Of a stretch of 45,400 nucleotides of DNA, positions 7,937 to 16,641 are shown one piece after another (within the stretch, counting starts at the first letter, position 1; every line of letters starts with the position of its first letter). The position numbers and the translations under genes were made by a program. Below the pieces are notes generated by a model. That model searched no databases. It saw only the letters and a list, made by a program, of their open reading frames with translations, and was not told where the DNA came from. The stretch is from Brevibacillus massiliensis (GTDB lineage: Bacteria; Bacillota; Bacilli; Brevibacillales; Brevibacillaceae): contig NZ_HE978537.1 of NCBI RefSeq assembly GCF_000311785.1, forward strand, positions 77,967 through 123,366. The letters run 5' to 3'.

Positions 7937-8806
7937 TTGACGGCGATAAACCTTCTGTATCTGGAAACTTTTCTGGCTGTTTGCGAGTACCGGAATTTTA
8001 CCGAGGCGGCAAAACACCTGTACGTGCCCCAGCCTACGGTGACAAATCGGATCCATTATTTAGAGGCGGAATTGGGACAAGAGCTGTTTGCCAGAGGAAA
8101 ATCGGGGAAGAGAAGCGTGAGGCTTACAGAGGCGGGACGAATCTTTTTACCGTATGCCCGGAACGTTGTCGCGTCAATCGTAGCCGCCAAAAAAGAGCTG
8201 ACCGCCCGCAGCCAAAGCAACCTGATCAGAATCGGCAGTTCCGTTCCGTTTACCCATCCGTTTATCATCGACAAGATCAAGGCATTGTACAGCTTCCATC
8301 AAGACATCAGTCTATCCTTTACCGAAAAAGCGAATGTGTTCCATCTGCTTCGCGACAACACGTTCGATATCGCCTTTACGACTGATTGTCAGGCAGAGGC
8401 GAATTTTGAAAGCCATCTGCTTGGCACCGAAGACTTTCAATTGATTCTGTCGGCGGAAAATCCCTTGTCCAGCTGCCCGTACATCGAGGACTTTACCTGT
8501 ATGGAATCGGAAAATCTGATCTGCTATAAGCCATACGTCAACAGCTTGGAAGAGTCGCTGTTATCCCGATACCACTTCAAGAAAAAGCTGCTGTCCAACC
8601 AGCTCGGGATCATCCGCAACCTGCTCAAGCACAATTACGGCATTACCCTGCTGCCTCCGCTCCTCCTGGACAAAGAGCTTCAGACGGACAATTTAAAAAG
8701 CATTCCCTTAAAGCTGGACATTCCGGCAAAAAAAATATCTTATTCTCTGGTTTACAAAAAAGGCCAGCTCCCCTACATGGACGAGCTTTTACGCGATCAT
8801 GCCTGA
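7937..8806 (+). CDS. LysR-family transcriptional regulator
   Basis: Encodes 289 residues with the typical layout: an N-terminal winged helix-turn-helix (YLETFLAVCEYRNFTEAAKHL, then VPQPTVTNRIHYLEAELGQELF, residues about 5-60) and a C-terminal periplasmic-binding-like effector domain beginning near IRIGSSVPF. The start is TTG at 7937 directly after GGAGAGGGG. Its target cannot be read from the sequence. It is transcribed towards the 8849-21302 operon and shares a terminator with that operon's last gene, so it might regulate it, but LysR regulators more often sit divergent from their targets. The ligand is unknown. Confidence 0.92.
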   Translation: MTAINLLYLETFLAVCEYRNFTEAAKHLYVPQPTVTNRIHYLEAELGQELFARGKSGKRSVRLTEAGRIFLPYARNVVASIVAAKKELTARSQSNLIRIGSSVPFTHPFIIDKIKALYSFHQDISLSFTEKANVFHLLRDNTFDIAFTTDCQAEANFESHLLGTEDFQLILSAENPLSSCPYIEDFTCMESENLICYKPYVNSLEESLLSRYHFKKKLLSNQLGIIRNLLKHNYGITLLPPLLLDKELQTDNLKSIPLKLDIPAKKISYSLVYKKGQLPYMDELLRDHA

Positions 8807-8807
8807 A

Positions 8808-8850
8808 GAAGGCCGGGATCCTCACAGCGAGGAAACCGGCCTTTGCCTTT
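8808..8850. terminator. Bidirectional terminator between the LysR gene and the NicX-like gene
   Basis: AAGGCCGG (8812-8819) pairs with CCGGCCTT (8836-8843), with the loop containing a smaller TCCTC/GAGGA pairing. On the plus strand it is followed by TGCCTTT. On the minus strand it directly follows the stop of the last operon gene at 8849. Confidence 0.75.
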
Positions 8851-9814
8851 ATTTGATCAGCAGCTTCCCGTTGTCGACCACACATTCGCCGTCGATCCAG
8901 ACGGTGGGAGCGAGCAGCAGTCCGTCCAAATGGATCGAGCTCTCCACTGTTCCGCCGATCACATGGCTGTCCCCGATCGCGATGTGAACCGTACCCTCCG
9001 CTTTTTTATCCTCCGCCATATTGCCGATCAGGCGGGCATTGGGGTTGGTGCCGATGGCAAATTCCGCGATGTTGCGGGCTCCCTCGTCCGCCTCTTCCAC
9101 CAGTTTTCTCAGCTTGTCGGCGGATTTCCCGCCCTCGATGCTCGTCACTCTGCCCTGTTCCACTTTGAGGCGGATCGGGGCGTCGAGCAAACCGATGCCG
9201 TCCATCGTGTGGTCGATCACCAGTGTTCCCTCCGCTGTCCCTTCCACCGGGGCGATCGCCGCCTCTCCGTCAGGCATCGCGGCAAATGTGCCAGGTCCCT
9301 TGACCAGACCGGTCAGCATGATCCCCGTTCTGCCCTCGACGCTTAAGCTTAAATCCGTTCCGGAAGGCGAGGTAATCCTTACCGCCCCGCCTTTTGTCAT
9401 TTTTTGCCTGACCAGTTCGGACACCCGGTCAATCTCTTTGTAATCCGCTCCGACAGCACCGTACAGCATCAGCTCTTTGGTCACGCCGCGCATGACCAAG
9501 ACGCGTTTGCCCGCCTGGAGCGCCTCTTTGGTCGCATTGGTATGGGTAATGGCGTAGGTGATCGGCTGCAGGATCACATCTGCCGCCTTCATCGCCGCCG
9601 CCACCACTGCCGGCGGCTCTACCCCGTGCGTTTTGCGCGGTGCAATCACCAGGAGAATCGGCTCGGCGCCCATGGCGGCTACGCAGGAAGCGAATACTTC
9701 GCCGATCTCTGTCGTATTTGTATCCGAGACGATGCAGACGCTCTCCCCTGCTTCCAGCTTGACAGAATCCTTCAAAATACGGCTGGCTGCCGCATACAGG
9801 TTAAAGTTTTCCAT
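8849..9814 (-). CDS. M29/NicX-like metalloenzyme, candidate dihydroxypyridine ring-cleaving dioxygenase
   Basis: Encodes 321 residues of the fold shared by M29 (aminopeptidase T-like) proteins and NicX, the iron-dependent 2,5-dihydroxypyridine 5,6-dioxygenase. Near the C-terminus the metal-binding residues can be picked out: Glu in AEFAIGTNPNARL, and His and Asp in SSIHLDGLL, matching the Glu/His/Asp triad of NicX. N-terminal features are a Rossmann-like half with VCIVSDTNTTEIGEVF. Database names for this family are often plain aminopeptidase. In this operon, with a nicotinate-type permease and a molybdenum hydroxylase, ring cleavage of a hydroxylated pyridine is the better guess, though it is inferred. 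It is the last gene, 30 bp after the GntR gene, with GAGGAGAG as ribosome-binding site. Confidence 0.75.
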   Translation of the reverse strand: MENFNLYAAASRILKDSVKLEAGESVCIVSDTNTTEIGEVFASCVAAMGAEPILLVIAPRKTHGVEPPAVVAAAMKAADVILQPITYAITHTNATKEALQAGKRVLVMRGVTKELMLYGAVGADYKEIDRVSELVRQKMTKGGAVRITSPSGTDLSLSVEGRTGIMLTGLVKGPGTFAAMPDGEAAIAPVEGTAEGTLVIDHTMDGIGLLDAPIRLKVEQGRVTSIEGGKSADKLRKLVEEADEGARNIAEFAIGTNPNARLIGNMAEDKKAEGTVHIAIGDSHVIGGTVESSIHLDGLLLAPTVWIDGECVVDNGKLLIK

Positions 9815-9844
9815 AACAAATCTCTCCTCGTCGTGATTTGCCTC

Positions 9845-10537
9845 TTACCTGGCCAGCTCCGCCTCCAGTTCTTTGGCGGCATTGAGCACCTGAAGCGACG
9901 AATCCCAGATGTGTTCCTGGGCGCTCTTGCGGGCCAACTCCGGGTCCCTGGCCGTGATCGCCGCGAAAATCTCCTGATGCTGGTGAAGCGTCGTGACCCG
10001 CCGCTGCTTGTTGCGGGACCAGCTCATCGAGCACAGCAGGTGGATCGTCGCCCGAAGCTGGGACAGGGAATTGATCAGGGCGTGATTGTCGCCTGCGGCG
10101 GCAATGGCGTGATGAAACTCGTTGTTGTGCCGGACCGCCTCCTTTTCGTCGGGCAGTTCGAGTTCCAGGTTGGCTCTGGCCAGGTCCAGAATCTGCCCGA
10201 TCGCCTCCAGCTTCTGCTTATCCCCGCGCTTGGCTGCCAATTCCGCCGACAGCCCCTCCAACTCGGCGCGCAGCTCGTAAAAATCCCTGATCTCCTTCAA
10301 GGTAAGCCGGCGCAGCCGGACACCGTGGTGGGGCACCGACTCGAGTATCCGCTCCTGCACAAGCATCCGCAGCGCTTCGCGGATGGGAGTGCTGCTCACC
10401 CCTAAAAGCTCCTTGATTTCCCTCTCCCGAATCCATTCGCCGATCTGAAATTTTCCGGCGGCGAACAGTTCGTTTAACCGATGATAGACCGCCATGGCCG
10501 CCGTTTCCTTGACGAGTTTGCCAGAAGATTCGATCAT
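9845..10537 (-). CDS. GntR-family regulator, FCD (FadR) subfamily
   Basis: Encodes 230 residues. An N-terminal GntR winged helix (AVYHRLNELFAAGKFQIGEW, STPIREALRMLVQERILE) precedes an FCD effector domain (from about residue 80). Candidate metal-binding histidines lie in FHHAIAAAGDNHAL, LHQHQEIF and AQEHIW. FCD proteins usually repress catabolic genes and release DNA on binding an organic acid. The start at 10537 overlaps the stop of the upstream molybdenum subunit as ATGA and has GGGGAGGAG in front; the longer frame to 10639 is rejected. Being inside the operon, it probably regulates it and itself. The ligand would be the pathway substrate or an intermediate; this is inferred. Confidence 0.92.
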   Translation of the reverse strand: MIESSGKLVKETAAMAVYHRLNELFAAGKFQIGEWIREREIKELLGVSSTPIREALRMLVQERILESVPHHGVRLRRLTLKEIRDFYELRAELEGLSAELAAKRGDKQKLEAIGQILDLARANLELELPDEKEAVRHNNEFHHAIAAAGDNHALINSLSQLRATIHLLCSMSWSRNKQRRVTTLHQHQEIFAAITARDPELARKSAQEHIWDSSLQVLNAAKELEAELAR

Positions 10538-12882
10538 TCCGCTCCTCCCCTGTCGACAGCAGCCGCCGCCGAACGGCTGCCCAGCAATTGACTGATGTAA
10601 GACGGTTTGACCGGGATTCGGCCAATCGGAATTTTCCAAGGGCGCAGGGCGTCCTCCACTGCGGATTGGATGGCGGCCGGCACCGGAATGGTCCCGCTTT
10701 CGCCCGTTCCTTTGATCCCCAGCGGGTTGAGCGGGGACGGCGTCTCGATATGCGCTACCGTCAGCTCCGGACTTTCGCAGGACGTCGGCACCAGATAATC
10801 CATCAGCGTACTGGTCAGCAGTTGACCCTGCCGGTCGTAGACGACTTCTTCGTACAAGGCGGTACCCACCCCGTTGACGATGCCGCCGTGGATCTGCCCG
10901 TTCACGACCAGCGGATTGATCAGGCGGCCGGAATCATGTACCGATGTATACTGCAAGATTTTGATTTCACAGGAAGCGGGGTCCACCTCCACCACGGCGA
11001 TATCCGCCATCGACGTAACCGCCGCGGCCGGGGGAGCGAAGTACTCGGTAACCTCCAGACCGGGCGAAACGGGCAGGGAGTAGGTCGTCCCCGGGTACAA
11101 CCCCTTGGCTTCACGGGCCGCTTCCGCTAGAGAAATGCAGCAGTCCGGATCGTTTTTCAGGCGAATATACCCTTGGGAAAGCTCCAGCATCTCCACTTCC
11201 GCCTGCAGCCTACAAGCAGCAATCGCCAGCGCCTTCTCCTTGACGGCCTGGGCCGCTTTGTAGATCGCCGTTCCCGTAATCGTGGCAATCCTGCTGGCAA
11301 ACGTCCCCGTACCATAAGAGATCAACGAAGTGTCCCCCTGGCACACCGTCACCTGCGGCAGCGGCACGTCCAATACCTCCGCGGCGATCTGGGCCAGCGT
11401 GGTCTCGTGTCCCTGCCCCTGCGAGGCTGCCCCGGTCAGCACCGTCACCTCTCCGGTGGTCTCCACTCTGACCGTCGCTCCCTCGAAGGAACCAAACCCC
11501 GTATTTTCAATCGCCACTGCCGTACCGATGCCGATATGCCGCCCGAGCCGCCGGCATTCTTCCTGCTTTTGACGCCAGTCGCCGTAACGGCTGCGTTTGA
11601 CCGCCTCGTCCAGCAGCCTGGCGTAATCGCCGCTGTCGTACACCTGCGGCGAGCCGTCCCTCGACAACAGGCCGGTGTGATAGGGGAATTCATCCGCCTG
11701 GATGAGGTTTCTATGCCTGATCTCGATCGGGTCGAGATTCAGCTTTTGCGCTGCCTGATCGAGCAGCCGGTTTAAGATCAGGGCAGCTTGCGGTCGGCCC
11801 GCGCCCCGAAATGGCGCCAGCGGAACCGTATTGGTGTAGAGGACCTGGACGTCGCAGAAGTAATTTGGCACCTTGTACGGCCCCGGAATCAGCGTGGAGG
11901 TCATCAGCGGCACGATGATGCCCCAGGGCACGTACGCTCCGGTATTGGCCAGCATGGCGTCGGTAACGGCGAGAATCTTTCCGTCTGCGCTCACGCCGAG
12001 CGACGCCTCGTGGATCTGTTCCCGCTCGTGAATGCAGCTCATCATGTGCTCCATGCGGTCTTCGACCCAGCGGACAGGCGCACCGAGCCGGCGAGCCGCC
12101 CAGCAGACGAGAAAATCTTCCACGTAAAACGGCGCTTTCGCCCCAAACGCGCCGCCGACGTCCGGGGCGATCACCCGCACCTGTCGTTCCGGAAGGTCGA
12201 GCAATCTTGCCAAAATGCTGCGCATTTCGTGCTGATTCTGCGTGGCGGCGTACACTTCCAGAGCCGGATTTGTCCCCTCCTCCCGCCAGACCGCCAAAAG
12301 GCCCCTGGTCTCGATCGGCAAACAGCTTACCCTGCCGATCTGAAACTGCTGGGTCACCACCACGTCGGCTGCCTGCATGGCAGCCTTTGCATCGCCGATC
12401 GACTGGGTGAATCGGGCCGCGAGGTTGGAGTCGAGGTGCTCGTGGGCCAGCGGGGCGTCTGCTCCAATCGCGTCCTGCAGCTGGGCGACCGCCGGCAGCG
12501 GCTCGTAGCGGACATCGATCAAATCCAGCGCGTCCTCCGCGATATACCGCGTTTCGGCAACCACCATGGCGACAGGTTCACCGACGTGGTGCACCGTCCT
12601 GTTCAGGGGCCGCTGGGTGACCGGAGTCAGGTTGGCGTGGGGAAACAGCACAGGCAGAAAGGGAAAGTCTATGGCATCATCAGGCCCGTATACGGCCACC
12701 ACTCCCGGCAGCCCGCGCGCCTGTTCCAGACTGATGTCGGCAATTCGCGCGTGGGCGTGCGGACTGCGGAGAAAAGCGGCGCTCAGCGTGCCCTGCACGG
12801 TTATGTCAGCAATATAGCGGCCGCCGCCTCGCAGCAGCCGCGGGTCTATTTTTCGTTTGATCGGCTTCCCGAACCACTTCAT
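10534..12882 (-). CDS. Molybdenum hydroxylase large subunit, copy 2
   Basis: Encodes 782 residues of the xanthine dehydrogenase/aldehyde oxidase large-subunit family, which hydroxylates aromatic N-heterocycles using water at a molybdopterin site. Visible features: the N-terminal DPRLLRGGGRYIADI domain, DVGGAFGAK, PFRGAGRPQAAL, the cofactor-binding QGQGHETTLAQIAAEVL, and the catalytic glutamate Glu728 in GIKGTGESGTIPVP. The active-site loop lacks the Cys-bearing AYRCSFR of form I CO dehydrogenase, so CO oxidation is unlikely. It overlaps copy 1 by ATGA and the GntR gene by ATGA, so translation is coupled. It is paralogous to copy 1 but clearly diverged. The two may act on successive ring positions or form alternative complexes with the shared FAD and 2Fe-2S subunits. 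Confidence 0.93.
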   Translation of the reverse strand: MKWFGKPIKRKIDPRLLRGGGRYIADITVQGTLSAAFLRSPHAHARIADISLEQARGLPGVVAVYGPDDAIDFPFLPVLFPHANLTPVTQRPLNRTVHHVGEPVAMVVAETRYIAEDALDLIDVRYEPLPAVAQLQDAIGADAPLAHEHLDSNLAARFTQSIGDAKAAMQAADVVVTQQFQIGRVSCLPIETRGLLAVWREEGTNPALEVYAATQNQHEMRSILARLLDLPERQVRVIAPDVGGAFGAKAPFYVEDFLVCWAARRLGAPVRWVEDRMEHMMSCIHEREQIHEASLGVSADGKILAVTDAMLANTGAYVPWGIIVPLMTSTLIPGPYKVPNYFCDVQVLYTNTVPLAPFRGAGRPQAALILNRLLDQAAQKLNLDPIEIRHRNLIQADEFPYHTGLLSRDGSPQVYDSGDYARLLDEAVKRSRYGDWRQKQEECRRLGRHIGIGTAVAIENTGFGSFEGATVRVETTGEVTVLTGAASQGQGHETTLAQIAAEVLDVPLPQVTVCQGDTSLISYGTGTFASRIATITGTAIYKAAQAVKEKALAIAACRLQAEVEMLELSQGYIRLKNDPDCCISLAEAAREAKGLYPGTTYSLPVSPGLEVTEYFAPPAAAVTSMADIAVVEVDPASCEIKILQYTSVHDSGRLINPLVVNGQIHGGIVNGVGTALYEEVVYDRQGQLLTSTLMDYLVPTSCESPELTVAHIETPSPLNPLGIKGTGESGTIPVPAAIQSAVEDALRPWKIPIGRIPVKPSYISQLLGSRSAAAAVDRGGAE

Positions 12883-15203
12883 GACAACACTTCAGCCCCT
12901 TTCGGCCTGTTCTTTCCCTGCCGGATCGCCTGTCTGATCAGCTCCGGACGAATCGGCAGGGAAGTGATGGCAAGCCCGTAATCCTGAAGCGCATGGCAGA
13001 CGGCATTGGCCACGGCGGGTGCCACTGCCACGGTACCGCCTTCTCCTGCGCCTTTTACGCCCAGGGGGTTGAGCAAAGACGGCGCCCACTCCAATATCTC
13101 CACTTCCACATCGGGTACCTCCATCGAACTCGGCAGCAGGTAATCCATGAACGTCCCCGACAAAAGCTGCCCGGTTTCGTCGTAGTACAGCTTTTCGAAG
13201 AGCGCTCCTCCCAGTCCCTGCGCCATTCCGCCGACCAATTGCCCCTTCACCAGCAGCGGATTGATCGCCCGCCCGACATCGTAGGCCAGGTAGTACCGGT
13301 TGATCTTGATTCGTCCGGTATCCTGATCCACTTCCACTTCAGCGGCGTGCACGCCGTAGGGATACGTCATATGGGCTGCCGAAAAGGTGTACTCTTCCCG
13401 CAGCCGGATGCCCTGCCGCCTGCATTCCTCCAGCAACTGCGCAAAGGAGAGCAGCGTTTGTCCGGTTGCCTGCATGACGACCGACTCGCCCAGAAGGCCA
13501 AGCTGTGCGGTCTCGATCTGCAGCAGACCGGCGGCAGTCTGCAGCATTTTGCTCCGGAGCGCGTCAGCCGCCTGCCAGGCCGCCGTTCCCCCCATGACCG
13601 TTCCGCGGGTGGCAAACGATCCATTTCCCTTGGGAACGGCAGCGGTGTCTCCATGAACCACCCGGATCTTGGTATAAGGGAGGCCAAGCCGGTCGCTGCA
13701 CACTTGAGCCAGCATCGTCTTGACGCCTTGGCCCACATCAGCCAGACCCGTCTTGCAGCAGGCCTCGCCATTTTCCAGCAGCTCCACCTCGGCCCACTCC
13801 CACGGCCCCAGACCCGACTTCTCGACAAACATCGCCAGCCCCATGCCGAGCAGCCGGCCCGAGGCCGCCGCTTCTGCCTTCCTCGCGGCAAAGCCGTCCC
13901 AGTTCATCACGCGGCGCACGTGAGCCAGAATCCGCGGGTAATCGCCGCTGTCCAGCTCCACCTCCTGGCCGAGTGCGGAGATTCCGTTGGAGTAAGGCAT
14001 TTGCTCCGGCCGGATGACGTTTATCTCCCGCACCTTGAGCGGGTCGCGCCCCAACGTTTTGGCGATCATGTCCATCACCCGCTCGCGCACGAAGGTGCCT
14101 TCAAATCTGCCGGGTCCCCGGTACGTACCCGTAGGTGTTTTGTTGGTGGCGACGACGTGGGTGGTCAGCTCCAGGGCTTCGATATCGTAGGGACCGGGCA
14201 GCATTGCCTGCGTCAAGGCGGGAACCGTTACCCCGTGGGTGCGGATATACGCGCCCGTATCCACGAAGATCTCGTCTCGCAGTGCGAGAATCCGCCCTTC
14301 TTCATCAAACCCGACGGTCACGCGGTGCTTTTGCTGCCGGGAGTGGTTGGTGGCGACCAGGTGTTCCAGCCGGTCTTCGATCCAGCGGACCGGGCGGCCG
14401 ATCTGCATGGCGGCGTACGGAATCAGGAAGTCCTCGGGATAAAACTCGCCGCGCGGGCCAAAGCCGCCGCCTACGTCTGTTTCCACGCAGCGGATTTGGC
14501 TTTCATCCTGTTTCAACAGCCTGGCGAGGATTTGCCGGTTAAAATGGACGACTTTGGTGGTGCCGTACACGGTCAGTTTCCCGCTGGTCCTGTTGGGGTC
14601 GTAGACTGCGAGCAGCCCCCTCGTCTCCAGCGGCACACCGGTGTGGCGCTGTACGTACAGCTCCTCCTGCAAGACGTGCGGAGATTCCTTCAACTTTTCC
14701 TCTACCGAGCCTTTTTGGGAGTGAATGACAAACAAATCGTTGCTGCCGACAGCCGGATGCAGCAGGCCCGCATCTGCCGAGAGCGCCTGATCAACGCTCG
14801 CCACCGGGGCCAGCGGTTCATAGTCGATCTCGACAAGCTCGGCAGCGTCTTCGGCGGCGTACCGGTTTTTCGCCACGATCAGCGCGACCGGTTCGCCGAC
14901 GTAGCGGACCTTATCCTTTGCCAGCGGATACTGCAGGGCAAGCTCCAGCGAGCCCTCCGGTGACAAGCGCATCGGAATCGGCGGGAGATCATCCGGCAAA
15001 TCGTTTACGGTCAAGACCAGCAAAACATCCGGCCGATTGGCCGCCTGCTGCGTGCGAATGGCCCGCAGGTTGGCGTGAGCGTGCTGGCTTCTTACGATGA
15101 CCGCCTCACACTGTCCGGGCAGTTGGATGTCCCCCACATAGCGGCCTTTTCCCCTGACCAGGCGCGGATCCTCCACACGCTTCACGCTGGTGCCTATCGT
15201 CAT
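12879..15203 (-). CDS. Molybdenum hydroxylase large subunit, copy 1
   Basis: Encodes 774 residues, full length for a molybdenum-binding large subunit. Seen in order: KRVEDPRLVRGKGRYVGDI at the N-terminus, DVGGGFGPRGEFYPEDFL, TYRGPGRFEGTFVRERVMD, GLADVGQGVKTMLAQV, and Glu721 in GVKGAGEGGTVAVAP, the expected catalytic base. The start at 15203 (MTIGTSVKRVEDPR) is preferred to an open frame reaching 15410, which runs through the end of the 2Fe-2S gene. It lies 5 bp after the 2Fe-2S subunit gene, so it is the direct partner of the small and FAD subunits, and its stop overlaps copy 2. Substrate hydroxylation of a pyridine-type ring is inferred from the operon, not from residues alone. Confidence 0.93.
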   Translation of the reverse strand: MTIGTSVKRVEDPRLVRGKGRYVGDIQLPGQCEAVIVRSQHAHANLRAIRTQQAANRPDVLLVLTVNDLPDDLPPIPMRLSPEGSLELALQYPLAKDKVRYVGEPVALIVAKNRYAAEDAAELVEIDYEPLAPVASVDQALSADAGLLHPAVGSNDLFVIHSQKGSVEEKLKESPHVLQEELYVQRHTGVPLETRGLLAVYDPNRTSGKLTVYGTTKVVHFNRQILARLLKQDESQIRCVETDVGGGFGPRGEFYPEDFLIPYAAMQIGRPVRWIEDRLEHLVATNHSRQQKHRVTVGFDEEGRILALRDEIFVDTGAYIRTHGVTVPALTQAMLPGPYDIEALELTTHVVATNKTPTGTYRGPGRFEGTFVRERVMDMIAKTLGRDPLKVREINVIRPEQMPYSNGISALGQEVELDSGDYPRILAHVRRVMNWDGFAARKAEAAASGRLLGMGLAMFVEKSGLGPWEWAEVELLENGEACCKTGLADVGQGVKTMLAQVCSDRLGLPYTKIRVVHGDTAAVPKGNGSFATRGTVMGGTAAWQAADALRSKMLQTAAGLLQIETAQLGLLGESVVMQATGQTLLSFAQLLEECRRQGIRLREEYTFSAAHMTYPYGVHAAEVEVDQDTGRIKINRYYLAYDVGRAINPLLVKGQLVGGMAQGLGGALFEKLYYDETGQLLSGTFMDYLLPSSMEVPDVEVEILEWAPSLLNPLGVKGAGEGGTVAVAPAVANAVCHALQDYGLAITSLPIRPELIRQAIRQGKNRPKGAEVLS

Positions 15204-15208
15204 CAAGT

Positions 15209-15736
15209 TCACTTCCCTCCCCGGCAGATGCGGGCCGCCTGTTCTACCGCATCGATGATCGACTGGTACCCGGTGCATCTGCACAAGTTGCCGGAGATGC
15301 CATCGCGGATCTCCTCGCGGCTGGGATTCGGGTTTTCCTGCAAAAAGTGGTACGCCGTCATCAGCATGCCCGGGGTGCAAAAGCCGCACTGCAGGCCGTG
15401 ATGCTCCCAAAACGCTTCCTGCAGGGGATGAAGCGGTCCATCGTCTTCAGCCAGTCCCTCTACCGTCAAAAGCTCGGCGCCGTTCGCCTGGACTCCGAAG
15501 ACGAGACAGGAGCGGACCGGCCGTCCATTCATGATAATGGTGCAAGCCCCGCAGATTCCGTGTTCGCAGCCGACATGCGTCCCGGTTAAACCCAGTTCGT
15601 CCCGGAGCACATCCGAGAGGAGCATCCGCGGCTCGACGGATACGGTGTGCGCCACTCCGTTGACCTTCAAATGGACTTGGGCCAGTGTACGGCCCGGCGC
15701 GTTGGCTGCAGGTGTTTCCAGCGTGTGATCGCCCAT
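15209..15736 (-). CDS. Molybdenum hydroxylase 2Fe-2S subunit
   Basis: Encodes 175 residues that carry electrons from the molybdenum site to FAD. All eight cluster cysteines are present. The plant-ferredoxin-type cluster uses Cys57, Cys62, Cys65 and Cys77 (GCEHGICGACTI, then RSC). The second cluster uses Cys117, Cys120, Cys152 and Cys154 (LQCGFCTPGM, then LCRCTGY). An N-terminal extension of about 18 residues precedes the ferredoxin fold. The start at 15736 has a perfect AGGAGGTGG. It sits between the FAD subunit and large-subunit copy 1, the medium-small-large order common for these enzymes. Confidence 0.96.
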   Translation of the reverse strand: MGDHTLETPAANAPGRTLAQVHLKVNGVAHTVSVEPRMLLSDVLRDELGLTGTHVGCEHGICGACTIIMNGRPVRSCLVFGVQANGAELLTVEGLAEDDGPLHPLQEAFWEHHGLQCGFCTPGMLMTAYHFLQENPNPSREEIRDGISGNLCRCTGYQSIIDAVEQAARICRGGK

Positions 15737-15762
15737 GCTACCACCTCCTATCGATTGTCCAA

Positions 15763-16641
15763 TTAAGTCAAACTCAGCCGGGCCCGTCCGAGTGCCGTCT
15801 CCAGCGCGCGCCTGCCCAATGTGACACTCAAATCCCGCCGGTACTCTGCACTCGCATGAATGTCGGACTCCGGTTCGACGATGTCCCTGATCTGTTCGCA
15901 GCACTCCTGGATGAGCCGGCTGTCGGGCTCCAGGCCGAGAAGTGCGTCTGTCACCTGATCAAGTTTGACCGGAGCCCCGTCCACACCGCCCAGGCCGAGA
16001 CTGGCGGCGGCGATTTTCCCCGCTTCGTCCAAGGTTACCGCCGCGGCCGCCAGCACTATGGCAAAATCCCCTTTGCGCAGCGCGAATTCTTCAATCGCAT
16101 GGCCGCTTCTCGGTTGAATCCGGGGGAATTGCACCGCGACCAAAAGCTCATTTGGCTCGATCGCCGTCGTCAGATAAGTCAGGAAGAACTCTTCGGCCGG
16201 GACAACGCGCTCGCCGTCAAGCGAGGCCAGCGTGACCGCTCCGCCGAGCGTGCAGAGGATCACCGGCAGCTCTGCCGTCGGGTCGGCGTGGACTAGACTT
16301 CCGCCGACCGTCCCCCGCGAGCGTATCTGCGGGTGGCCGATCAGCTTGATGCCCTCCGCCAGCATCGGACAATAGCGTGCCACCTCAGGCGATTGCTCGA
16401 TCAGAAACTGCCTGGTCATGCCTCCAATCTGAATCTCCTCTTCGCTCACCCGAATCGATTCCAGCTCGCCGATTCGGCCGATGTCAATCAGCACCTTGGG
16501 GCTTGCCAGGCGCATGTTCATCGTCGGGATCAGGCTTTGTCCTCCCGCGAGAATCTTGGCCTCAAAACCGTGCTGTTCCAATAACAGCAGCGCCTCATGC
16601 ACCGTCTGTGGACTGTAGTAGTCAAACACTGCCGGTTTCAC
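15763..16641 (-). CDS. Molybdenum hydroxylase FAD-binding subunit
   Basis: Encodes 292 residues, the medium subunit that passes electrons from the iron-sulfur clusters to the final acceptor. FAD-binding motifs are visible: ILAGGQSLIPTMNMRLASP near residues 30-48 and TVGGSLVHADPTAELP about 60 residues later, followed by a CODH_FAD_C-type C-terminal domain. The start is taken as GTG at 16641 (KPAVFDYYSPQTV follows, the standard beginning), with AGGGGGA upstream. It overlaps the end of the VOC gene by 20 bp; an ATG-like extension to 16677 would lengthen that overlap. Confidence 0.94.
   Translation of the reverse strand: MKPAVFDYYSPQTVHEALLLLEQHGFEAKILAGGQSLIPTMNMRLASPKVLIDIGRIGELESIRVSEEEIQIGGMTRQFLIEQSPEVARYCPMLAEGIKLIGHPQIRSRGTVGGSLVHADPTAELPVILCTLGGAVTLASLDGERVVPAEEFFLTYLTTAIEPNELLVAVQFPRIQPRSGHAIEEFALRKGDFAIVLAAAAVTLDEAGKIAAASLGLGGVDGAPVKLDQVTDALLGLEPDSRLIQECCEQIRDIVEPESDIHASAEYRRDLSVTLGRRALETALGRARLSLT

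Noticed and set aside
12993-14963. A 656-codon open frame on the plus strand
   Set aside because: It is antisense to large-subunit copy 1, rich in His/Arg/Gln in a way typical of reverse-strand frames in GC-rich genes, and shows no family motif.
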